Source: Dipteris shenzhenensis
Taxonomy: Eukaryota; Polypodiophyta; Polypodiopsida; Gleicheniales
DNA length: 64,000 nucleotides
Reading direction: 5' to 3' (one strand)
Assembly (NCBI GenBank): GCA_047967505.1
Contig: CM106540.1
This document shows, in pieces, positions 53,101 through 63,067 of the stretch (the stretch's first letter is position 1; each line of letters starts with the position of its first letter). Made by a program: the position numbers and the translations under genes. Below the pieces are notes generated by a model. That model ran no database searches, had not been told where the DNA came from, and worked only from the letters and a program-made list of their open reading frames with translations.

Positions 53101-53629
53101 AAAAGAACTCGCCAAAAGAAAACCTATTGCCGAAGCGGTACTTTATAGGCCCAAAGTTGCTGTAAAGGGTAAGGTAGTGTGCCCTCCGCGGCCAAATGGG
53201 AACTCCAACCAATTTTGCATTTTGTGGGATACTGATCATCCCACTCCTGATTCCTATTCTGTTACGGTGAATCAGGTGGATATGGGCAGTGCTTTTTACA
53301 AGCTCAAGTGGGGCCTGTTTGCAGGTGCATGTTTTGAATGTAAGAAGTTTGGCCACATGGCTTCTCAGTGCCCTCTTGTTATGCACAAAAGGCCTTTGGA
53401 AAATATGCCTTCTCACAGGCCTACTAAAGAAATGATGGGTCAGCCCGTTTTCAAACAAAAGGGTGTCAAGCCTCTTACTCCAGCTCAGGAAAAAGGCAAG
53501 ACACCTGTTGTGTCCAATGGGAATGCCTCTCCCTCTATGCCTTCCACCTCTCAGCCCAAACGAAAAGACAAAACTTTGCAGGAGGTTTGGCAGACTCCCA
53601 GGAAAACTGTCACAGCTAGACGACCTTGA
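52715..53629 (+). CDS. Fusion frame: LINE C RT end joined to LINE D ORF1
   Basis: A continuous 304-codon frame. Residues 1 to about 128 are the RT C-terminal region (SYFVSFKGITSVADV, PLWQRITSMLSPFVP, MHRPAKWWRKTL). After an unassigned linker of about 15 residues it becomes ORF1 (GKVVCPPRPNGNSNQFCILW, CFECKKFGHMASQC). The fusion probably arose by insertion or recombination between two related LINEs. There is no evidence that it is expressed. Confidence 0.75.
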   Translation: MALQEPRHSYFVSFKGITSVADVIDDTGTVLPFSLAATTYGLSSHYRPLWQRITSMLSPFVPILPLEHHDRLEDWTLTSPGSSSRPLRLSQITVTALYKILLPQPWVSERGDSVWRMHRPAKWWRKTLPKELAKRKPIAEAVLYRPKVAVKGKVVCPPRPNGNSNQFCILWDTDHPTPDSYSVTVNQVDMGSAFYKLKWGLFAGACFECKKFGHMASQCPLVMHKRPLENMPSHRPTKEMMGQPVFKQKGVKPLTPAQEKGKTPVVSNGNASPSMPSTSQPKRKDKTLQEVWQTPRKTVTARRP

Positions 53630-56600
53630 CCTTCGGGGGGGGCTGGCGGCCGCGGCCGCCTGCCAGGGAGCGTGAAGGGGGGGGGATGGGTGGGTTGGGA
53701 AGCTTGGAATGGTGCATCCTCGACTGGTCGTACTCCTGAAGAAAATTCAGGAGTGGGTGTTACATGGGCAGCTGTGACAGCCAGTCGGACTCTCTTTCCC
53801 GAAGAAGATATTTTTGGTTTGCTGTCCACTTCTCAACCAATTGTGACCTCAGGGTCAGGGTCCGGATCTTGAGGTTGATATGCAGGCCTGATTTCAGTTC
53901 TCCCTCTGCTGTACATAATCTATAAATATGCTGTCGAAACTCATATGTTTGACACTTAATGTACAGGGTTTGTGTGATGCTTCTAAATGGAAGACAGTCT
54001 CGAGGGTATCTCAATCACTTACAGCCAGATGTGGTAGCTTTGCAGGAACATAATCAGCATGTGTATGCTGGACAGCATGGTCATTTTCACGGTTATGAGA
54101 TTTTCTATGCTGGACAGCATTCCTTTTTGGGAGTGGTCTTTCTTATCAAGCATTCAATGATTCACAAGGCAGATGGACGGTTATGCAATGCATTGTACAG
54201 GGTGATATCTTTGAATTTGCATCTATCTATGCTCCTCAATCCTCTCGTCATCGAGGACAGATTTGGGAAGATATGCAGAGGTATCCATGGAGACAGTATG
54301 CTTTTCTTTGTGGTGACTTCAACAATGCTCCTCAAGGGATAATACATCTGGTAACACACATATGTTGGCCTCTGAGAGGCTGAGCTGGTCTAAATTGTTG
54401 CTTGATTTCAATTTTGCTGATCTTTGGACAGCATCTTATCCATTGCTGCCTGGGTTTACTTTCCAGCACAATGCTCAATCTACATACAAAGCTAGACTCG
54501 ATAGGTGGTACAGAGTTGATCCTCAGCACTTTGATACTTTTACTACTACCTTGTCAATTGATTATGCATTTGTGCATTCTGATCATGCACCTCTATGTTT
54601 GAGGATTTCTCTGCATGACATGCCGGATGATCAGCTTCCACACAGAAGGCTCCTCATGGTTAACAATAGCTATTTGGATCATGATCATTTTAAGGCCATG
54701 GTGTGCTCGTATGCAATCAGTTATTCGGGATTATGGCAAAAATTATCTCAAAACATTGAGGGATATGGTTGCTCGGCCAAAATCTACCTGTCAATCTTTG
54801 ACTGAACTCCGTCATTTTCGGTCTTTGTCTCTTGAAGAAAGCACATCTATATGCCAAGCTAAACATTGTTTGCAAAGTAATGATCATAGAAAATTGCCAA
54901 ATGGGAGACAAGAGCTCGTCAGTGAGCTTTCTTGGATAAAGGTTGCTCGTCGAAGGGTTTTTTTAAGAGCTTACATCATAAGCGATTAGAGACCCATTAC
55001 TCTTATGCTTGTCATTTATAAAATCATCACCAAAATGGTGGTTGATCGTATTAAAGAATACTTGCATGATGGTTTACATCCTGCACAATGTGGTTTTGTT
55101 CCTCGCAGGCATATCACTGATAATATCGCAAATGCTTATGTTGGAATTGAGTATGCCAAATACAGGGAGCAGGATGTTCTTTTACTGCAAGTTGATATTG
55201 CCAAGGCTTTTGATACTGTTCAATGGGACTTCATCTCTCAGACAATGCATGCTTTGGGATTTGGGCAGAAATTGCAGCATATCATATACTGGCTTTATAA
55301 TGACAGTCAAGCTGCTTGCATTCTTTCTGGGGATATCTCTGAAGCATGGACTCTTCGTTGTTCGGTGCGTCAAGGCTGTCCACTTAGTGCGCTCTTGTAT
55401 GCTATAGCCACGCACCCCATGCTTCAATATATGGATCATCTCGTAGCTACAGATAAGCTACATGGTTTGGAAATTCATGACCGTAAACCATTGCTTGCTC
55501 AAGCTTATGCAGATGATTCTTTTTTCACTCCCCGCAATATAGAGCAGGATCTTTCTGAGCTGATGCAAGCTCTTTCTTTATATGGTTTAGCTGCTAGGCT
55601 TCATGTAAATTTTCAGAAATCAAAATTGTTGCCTTTGCATTCCAAGGAATGGCACTCTCTTTTATGGCCTGGAGAAATCATCCCACCAACTCAATTGGTT
55701 CGTCATCTTGGCTATCCTTTGAGTTGGACACTTTCTCCTCATCAACAATCCGATTGGATTCTTGCAGCTCTAAAGAAAAAGCATTGGCAACTTGGCCTCT
55801 GCATGTTCATCTTCAAATTGTGCAATCTATTCTAATGGCGTATATTCAATTCTACTTGCCTCTTATTATGTTCAGCAAGGCTGATCTTGCCTCTTTTATG
55901 TCTGAGGTGCTAGAAATCTTCTGATGTTCTCGCCATGGCAAAAAAAGCCTGCGTTTGCTTCCGGTACAACAGCTTTGTTCTCCAAAGATGCATGGAGGTC
56001 TTAATATTCTTAATATCCATTTGCACATTCTTGCTCATAAGGGGAAACTCATGCTGCAGTTTTTGCAAGGTTCTCAAGCATGGGCTGCCATGATTCGTCA
56101 TTTACTCTTGCATGTTGAATCTCTAGCTTTTGGTCATTGGCAGCTTTCCTAGTGGGAGTTTCTTTTTGGTTCTGTGACAAGCAAAATCCCCAACTGTCCT
56201 TTAGTTTCCCATTTGTTAATGGATTGGAAACATATCCTTTCTCACTTGGATTGGCATGGCAGTGATTCCTTGCAGGGCAACTCTTTCAGAGCTGAAAGTA
56301 TACATTGGTCTAGAGTGTTCGCCCTTACTTTGGCTTCTTAGGAGCCTCGACGTTTGTATTTTCTGAGTCTCAAGGGGATTTGTTTGGTTCAAGAAATTGT
56401 TGATGATGCTGGAATTCCCCTTACTTTTCCTTTGGCTGTTGCCAAATTTGGCCTTGGAATGCATTATCGTCCACTTTGACATAAGATTACTTTGATGCTC
56501 CAGCCTTTTCAGCCGGTTCCTCCATTGCATCTACAGGATCGTCTTCAAGACTGGACACTTTCTTATGTGGGCTTGTCATGCCGTCCTCTGCAGTTTGCAC

Positions 56601-57276
56601 ATATTACTATCTCTTCTCTTTATAAAGTTCTACTTCCTCCGCTATTTATCTCACAAAAGGCAAATCAGCTTTGGCATCTTAATCGTCCTATGAAATGGTG
56701 GCGGAAACGTTTGAGACAGATTTGGCATTCTAAGATTCCTCTCCATCAGCAAGTTTTCTTGTGGAGAGCTTTGTTGGGTGTTCTTCCTCATGGACAGCTC
56801 TTGGCACGATGACATATTGCTTCCTCTATTTGTCACAGATGTCTGGCTCCGAGAGAGACTGTGCCTCATCTCTTTTGGCATTGTCCTTCCTCTCGTGCTT
56901 TCTTAGACTTCCTTGGGCAGATTTTGAGAGCTCGGTTTCCTTAGATTGCTTTTGGCAAGTTCTTCTGGCTTTTTGGTGTACATCCACCTAGACAGGAGTT
57001 TGATTTCTTTTTTGTTTGGGTTCGGTACTGGGCACTCTGGACTCTCTGGAAGGATCGTAATCATAGGGTCTTTGGTGATCTTGTTTTTTCCACTTTCTCT
57101 TTCTTCAGACACTCTTTGCAGCAATCGCTTTTTGATTGCTTGCAATCTCGTGTCTTTGATCATGATGTATATTTGTCCTACAGTGAGATGTTCTCTTGAT
57201 GTATTATAGCTCTCCCTTTCTGGGATAGTTTTTTTTTTGTAATATAATGACTCAAAGATTCCACCCCAAAAAAAAA
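53101..57276 (+). pseudogene. LINE D: ORF1 remnant, ORF2 and 3' tail
   Basis: ORF1 (5' truncated) runs to 53871, broken by a G-rich stretch at 53630-53700. ORF2 starts near 53930: endonuclease (CLTLNVQGLCDASKWKTV, FASIYAPQSSRHRGQ, FLCGDFNNAP), the SDHAPLCLRISLHDM block, then an internal deletion of roughly 0.5 kb (54700-55005) relative to LINE B that removes early RT motifs. RT resumes with PAQCGFVPRRHITDNIANAY, QVDIAKAFDTVQWDF and intact catalytic AYADDSFFTP. A frameshift lies near 55780 and several stops follow. The finger domain (HLFWHCPSSRAFLDF) leads to a stop near 57199 and poly(A) at 57268-57276. Confidence 0.85.
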
Positions 57277-57408
57277 GAGTGTGTGTGAGAGAGAGAGAGA
57301 GATATAGAGACTTTATTAACATCTACAAGAAAGAAAGGTAAGAAAGTTTGTTAATGTCCATGGGAGACCAACACGTCTATGAAACAGCGAAAAAACAGCT
57401 AATACATT
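57277..57408. other. GT/GA microsatellite after LINE D
   Basis: GTGTGTGTGAGAGAGAGAG followed by two TTTATTAAC-like blocks. No gene. Confidence 0.6.
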
Positions 57409-57677
57409 AGTCATTTGATAAGTTGTCATTTAATACATTGTTATCAGATAAAGTATCAATGGGTAATTGAGCATTGAATTACTTATTGTTCCATATGCAC
57501 TGGTTTACTTATATTAATCCATGCTAGTACCATATACTTCATTCCTAATCATTTAATAAGTAGTCATTTGATAAGTTGTCATTTAATACATTGTTATCAG
57601 ATAAAGTATCAATGGGTAACTGAGCATTGAATTACTTATTGTTCCATATGCGCTGGTTTACTTATATTAATCCATGC
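57409..57677. repeat. 117-bp direct repeat, two copies
   Basis: Copies at 57409-57525 and 57561-57677 start TAGTCATTTGATAAGTTGTC and end ATTAATCCATGCTA, with two substitutions between them and a 35-bp spacer. They lie upstream of the Penelope-like element. Confidence 0.92.
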
Positions 57678-57978
57678 TAATTCTTATTCGCTTGTGTTAC
57701 TAATAATATGTGTTTTCTGACAAAACCAATGGATTCCTTCCATTGCCTCAGTTAATAATTGGATCTCACTTCTTGTCCTTTTCAAGAAAGACCAATTGGA
57801 TTTTCTCGAAGTCTTTAACAAACTACTTTTTCCCTTCCTATGATTAATGCTCAAGACACTTCGGATCTTAACTTTTACTTCTTTAGCTTAACTGTCGATT
57901 ATAAACAAGCTCTTTCTTCTTAATGGTATTCCAACTATCCCTCTAGAAATCAAAAACATTCTTGAAATTGTCAACTCT

Positions 57979-59735
57979 TTGCTGGACTTCGACCTCTTGG
58001 ACCATGGTGAGAAAGAAGTCCATTCTACCTTGAATTCCATGTCCTCTACACTCTCTGCTTCTCCTCAAAAAATCTCGCCTGGCTTCTCTAGTGCTATTCC
58101 CCTCCTCTCTCGTCGTCAATTGGAATTGGACTCCATAAGACTGAAGCATAAACTATGGGATTGTAAAGTTATCAACCACAGGGCTTCTTTCTTGATCCTT
58201 TCCTTGGATCTTTTCTGTAATTTCTCAGCTGATGTAGTTGATCATTGCAAGAAGCTAGCCATTCAATCCAAACATCTTCTTTCCAATGACTTTTTCTTTG
58301 ATATCTCTCAAATTAAACTTTATGATGTGGATCCCTCCAAATGCTCGAGCACTGCTTTGATTACCAGAACCAAGGATCCTATCAATCAAGACAAGCTTCG
58401 AGAACCTAAAAAGTTCTTAAAGAATTGTTGGAATACCTATAGACCTTTTCTTAAATGCCAATGCAAAAGATCCAATCCTAACTCAGCTTGTTCTGCTTCC
58501 ATTATTTGGCTAGATCATCTTTTATGGTTTGAGTTTCAGAACTTACGTAGCTTCTTTTCAAGCAGATATGGTTTATCACTAAGAAAGCTAATAATTTTTC
58601 TTTACTCAATCGTTAGAAAAGGAAATCTAAAAGATTTATTCATCTCCTTTTCGCCAATAAACTTTTTAATTTTATTTCACATGAAAAAGTCTTTTTGAAA
58701 GTTTTTTGAGAAATTTGGGATTCCAAAGACATGGTCTACTTTTTAACATTAACTTTGGTTGGGAATTTTCTAAGAACTTGGTTGTTACTTTCTATAGACC
58801 TTTGGATACTTTTTGTAACTTCCCTATAGATTTCCTAATCTGCATTTGTACCACCTCAAATACATTTACGCCCTTTATATAAGACTTAGATAACTTTGGT
58901 ATCCATGTCCTCTCCATTGGCCCATTGATCTGTAGACACCATGTCCTACAAGACTTTATGAAAAAATGTCTCAACCATATTCCCGTGGTATCAATTAATC
59001 CCTACCTAGTTATTAATCTTGCTTGGACTAAACTATGTTCTTGGATGTGCATTAATATCGCATCTAAACATAAGAATTTCTTTAAGATGATTTTGAATCC
59101 ATTTTTCCGAATCATAGGTTCAATAAAAAACCATGGTTTCTTGATAAAGATATTATGGATGAAGTGAATTACCTCACTCACCATCTTTACATTTCGGGAC
59201 TTGACAAATCGTCTCAAACTCCGACATTCATTTGCAAAAAGTTAATGAGAGTAGCAGCCAATGAAAGACTTAGCTCTCCTTAATTCTCATTGTCTCTAGT
59301 CACATAAAAATGAGATAGTTAAAAATGTTGGAATCTATTCATTATTCTATGGCATTGAGCAGCCATCCACTGATCTTTCCGAATCTCATGGGTACATATA
59401 AAGCTCACAAAAAGACTTTTCGATGGCTCACTAATGCCCATAACTTTATGTTCACTAATATTATCAATCTTATCACTAAAATGCTTGTTGCCCTGAATTT
59501 GAACATTCAGGAGTATACCGAAATGCTTCATAAAAACCTCTAGACTTTTACGCATACTCGTACTAATACATATTCGATTATCCATAACCAATATGATTTC
59601 TTGATTAATCTATCAAAAAGAATTTTATCAGTATATATAACTTTGTTATCATATCATGTTATGAAGCCATACCTCACCAAGGTAATTATAGTCTCGTTGA
59701 TTCCCTCCAAAATTTTGTGAATATCTTAAGCAAAG
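57979..59735 (+). pseudogene. Penelope-like element, N-terminal part and first RT half
   Basis: A 239-codon frame at 57979-58698 has no recognised domain but lies in the right place for a Penelope-like N-terminus. Stops and frame changes follow. At 59130-59250 the frame NHGFFDKDI-like/VNYLTHHLYISGLDK appears. At 59325-59543 comes MGTYKAHKKTFRWLTNAHNF, the RT block with a lysine-histidine core that I associate with Penelope-like RTs. The frame then reads YSLVDSLQNFVNILSK up to the hAT insertion at 59736. The second RT half is at 62726-63067. Confidence 0.6.
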
Positions 59736-59753
59736 CATAGTTGCCAGGGAACG
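59736..59753 (+). repeat. hAT left terminal inverted repeat
   Basis: CATAGTTGCCAGGGAACG, followed by clustered subterminal motifs (GAAACGTTGGAAC, GGAACGTT, GAAACGGC) to about 59900, as expected for transposase-binding sites. Confidence 0.92.
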
Positions 59754-60701
59754 CCCTTCCATAGCTATGAAACGTTGGAACAGCGTTCTCTTCACTCAAC
59801 TTAAAGAGAATGTCTATGGAACGTTTGCCCTCTGAAACGGCTATGGAACGTTCCATATCCCTTGTGGAACATCTAGGAAACGTTCCCTAAGCCGTTCCCT
59901 TCATGCAGATAACGATTTGGGACAAATTATCTAATCCTAATCTAATCGGCGCGATTCACCGCTTTGTGTGTTCCCTACTTGCAGTCGACCTCCATGCTCT
60001 GCGCGTTCGCCGCTTGCAAGCTTGCTTCGACCTGCAAGGCTACATGCAACGCCTAGCCTATGCCTAGCAGCTTGCTAACGCTATAGCCTATCAAGCTACA
60101 CTAGCCTACGCTAGCCTACAGCATGCAAGCGTTCCAACACACACAGGTGACGGCACAAGACAGACAGCTACGCTAACGCCCATCTTCCGACTGTATACAC
60201 AGGTGAAGGCTACACAAAAGAAGAGTTCTAGCTTGACGCTAGAGGCTGGGCCTTGGCAGCTACACTAGCTTCTACAAATTGTTGGCAATAGGCTATTGTG
60301 CTCAATGACCAATTAGAACTTGGCGTTGAGGCTTGAGCTACAGAAGGCTGAAGCATTGACTGTGGACTCTGCATTGAGGCTCTATGTTGACTCTACATTC
60401 AGATTCCATAAGCTGAGCAGCGGAGTGAGGAGTTAAGACTCAGGAGGTGCTCAAGCCTCAGTGAAGCAGCCTGTAGGTACATTACTACAAAAATTATATA
60501 CATATGCACATTGACAATGCTGTGTGCAAGTAGCACAGTTTGGTCATAATTAATTGCATGTATAATGTATCAATGCATCATATATTTGCCTATTGTACAA
60601 TGTACCAAGTTGATATTGATGGACTTCAATTTGTTGCTTTAACAGTGAACTGTGAGAGCAGCAAACAAGTTACAACAATCAACTTTGAAGTTTGAATTCT
60701 C
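59754..60701 (+). other. hAT 5' non-coding region
   Basis: Subterminal GAACGTT-type motifs up to about 59900, then short repeats of CTAGCCTA/AGCCTA at 60045-60125. No reading frame is supported. It would hold the transposase promoter. Confidence 0.55.
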
Positions 60702-62628
60702 ATGGCTCCTCCACGCCCTAATGCCCAATCCCCTTAGTGGAAGGAAGTGGGCCTTTTAAATCCTGAGGAGTTGCTTGCAGGAGGTTCACGAAAATGGACA
60801 TGCCACTATTGTGGCCAGCCAAAGACTGGCAGTTCAGTGAGAGTGAAAGCTCACTTGTTAGGAGAGCAGAACAAAGGCATTAGCATATGTCCTTCAGTGC
60901 CAGAAAATGTTCTTTTACACTTAAAAGCATTGGCAAATGCATCTAAGCATGGTGCTCGAGCTTTTATGCCTGTTGGAAGTGCAGTGTCTACAAGAATTCC
61001 AGTCTCAGCAATGCCTTCTATTTCAGTTGCCACTTCCAGTCTTGGGAAGGGCAAGAAACAAGCTTCCTTAGCTGCCACTTGGCACCCTGGCAGGAAGGCA
61101 GAGGTAGATGATGCAGTGGGGCGTTTTTTTCATAGTGGTGACATTGCCTTGAATCAAGCCCGCAATCCTTATTTTGTGGATATGGTGAGGGCTATTGCAG
61201 CTTTTGGTCCCTCTTACACACCGCCATCTTATGAAGCCTTGAGAACCAAGATTTTAGAAGGAGAGAAGCACAGCATAGAGCGGGCTTTGAAGCTTGTTAA
61301 AGAGGAATGGAAGACATTTGATGCTACCTTGATGGGTGATGGATGGAGTGATACACGTAGTCGATCTATTCAGGGCATAGTTGCATATTGCAGGGGTAAG
61401 TCATGCTTCTTGAAGTCCATTGATAACTCAGACAGCGGAAAGACAGCAGAGAGGTTGGCTGATTTGTGGAGTGAATCTATTAATGAAGTGGGCGCTGATT
61501 ATGTCATTCAATTCATAGCAGATGGGTAGAATTCCAACAGGGCAGCAGGTCGCATTTTGGAGGCACGTTATCCTAAGCTCACTTTTAGTGCTTGCATGGC
61601 ACATTGCTTGAATAACTTGCTGAAGGACATAGGGAAGCTTGCTTGGGTTCATCCAATAATTTTTGCAAAGGATATTATTGGTTTTATCACACGACACCAC
61701 TACATTCTTGCAGTGTATCCTAAGCTTGCGGCTTGCCTCCAAAGATCTCTTGAAGTATTCAGAGACACGTTTTGCATACAACTTCATCATGTTGGAGCGT
61801 CTTCTAGAGGTAAAAAATGCTCTAAGGTAGCTTCTTGTGTGTAATGAATGGGAGGCGTGGAAGGAATCAAAGAGTGCAAATGCCTTGGAATGCAAGTCTT
61901 TATGCTTATCTGATGCCTATTGGGAGGATGTCAATCATATGGTGAAAATAGTGAAGTCCATCATCCTTTTGATGAGGCTTATGGATAGTGATGGGCCATG
62001 CATTGGCAAAGTTTATGAGGGGATGGACAAAATGATTGAAAATGTGAAGGAGGCGGTGACTAATCCTGATAGGAAGTAAGAATTAGTAGACTTGGCAGTG
62101 GAGCGGTGGTACTCCTATCATTCACCCTTGCATGCTGCAGCTTATGTCTTGGATCCTGAATTTCAAGGTAACAAGCAAGAGTCGGATAAGGAGGTGATGC
62201 GAGGATGGGACAAGATACTGAAGCAAATGGTACCAGATGCACAAAAGCGAAGGCAAGTAAAGGATGAGTTGGCTTTTTATGGGAAGAACTATGGAATGTG
62301 TGGCTCTGAGGATGCACAAAGGGACAGGTATATTGTGGGGTCTGCTCTATGGTGGGAGGATTATGGGGCTGATACACCTTTGTTGCAGAACTTGGCTATC
62401 CGCATTTTGAGTCAAGGAGCAAGTTCCTCTCCTTGTGAGCGCTTGTGGAGTAGCTTTGGGCACATTGCATCAAAGAAGAGGAACAGACTTGGGACACAAA
62501 AGGCAAGTGACCTTGTGTTTGTGCATGCAAACTTACGTTTGCTTCAGAAGATGAATGTTGGGTACAGCCGTGAGGAATTCATTGGATGGCAGGAGAAGAA
62601 TGGTTCCGTTGCTGTTCACGTTCCCTAG
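60702..62628 (+). pseudogene. hAT transposase: BED finger, DUF659, hATC dimerisation
   Basis: Starts at ATG 60702, with a TAG 11 codons in. In frame from 60747: BED zinc finger (WTCHYCGQPKTGSSVRVKAH through SIC), then a DUF659-type core (LKLVKEEWKTFDATLMGDGW, SDTRSRSIQGIVAY, FSACMAHCLNNLLKDIG). A TAG lies at 61527. The frame changes between 61830 and 61840, with a TAA near 62079. The last 178 codons carry the hATC region (WWEDYGADTPLLQNLAIRIL, SSSPCERLWSSFGHI). The terminal TAG (62626-62628) lies inside the right terminal repeat. It would cut and paste hAT ends; now inactive. Confidence 0.9.
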
Positions 62629-62636
62629 TAACTATG
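62619..62636 (-). repeat. hAT right terminal inverted repeat, overlapping the transposase stop
   Basis: CGTTCCCTAGTAACTATG in plus-strand reading. The TAG at 62626-62628 ends the transposase frame, leaving only eight bases to the element end. Confidence 0.92.
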
Positions 62637-62644
62637 AAGCAAAG

Positions 62645-62725
62645 CAGGCTATCTTGGCTTCAAAAAAACCAAGAAATAGTATGGACTTATAGGGTTTTGG
62701 GTTTTGGGTCTTAGGGTTTAGGGTT
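62645..62725. repeat. Filler ending in degenerate telomere-type repeats
   Basis: 81 bp between the hAT target duplication and resumed Penelope-like RT. The last third (62690-62725) reads TAGGGTTTTGGGTTTTGGG, then TTAGGGTTTAGGGTT, close to the plant telomere unit TTTAGGG. Confidence 0.7.
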
Positions 62726-63067
62726 ACAAAGAAAAACAAAGAGTGTATAGTCAAATTTAAAGATTTTATTAATCTGAACACTTTTATCTTAGACAACTGT
62801 TTCGCGAAACTTGATAGTGACGTTTATATGCAAACAAAAGGTATTTCCATGGGATACTCATGTTCTCCACTTTGGTACAACATGTATCTTGTCTGATTTG
62901 ACGCACAATATATTGTTAAACTGTCACGACTTAAAGATATAGAAAAACTCAAAGCTTTCTATCGTTCAGCACAATTCATGGATGACTTAGTTTTTATAAA
63001 TAATAACAAGTTTATCTTTGATTGTTTGTCTCATAAGAAATCTTTTGATCCAACAGATCCAATGTGA
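62726..63067 (+). pseudogene. Penelope-like element, second RT half with catalytic motif
   Basis: Frame from ACA at 62726 to TGA at 63067 with one internal TGA. It reads DSDVYMQTKGISMGYSCSP (the GxxMG..SP block before the catalytic loop) and, in the same frame, AFYRSAQFMDDLVFIN with the catalytic DD. This continues the first half cut by the hAT. The downstream part of the element is not recognised. Confidence 0.7.

Larger units (their letters stand above)
59736..62636 (+). mobile_element. hAT DNA transposon inserted in the Penelope-like element
   Basis: 2901 bp with 18-bp terminal inverted repeats: CATAGTTGCCAGGGAACG at 59736-59753 and the reverse complement of 62619-62636, differing at two positions. 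An exact 8-bp target duplication AAGCAAAG flanks it at 59728-59735 and 62637-62644, the length typical of hAT. Short GAACGTT/GAAACG motifs are clustered in the first 150 bp. It encodes a BED/DUF659/hATC transposase that is now broken by stops and a frame change. Confidence 0.95.
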
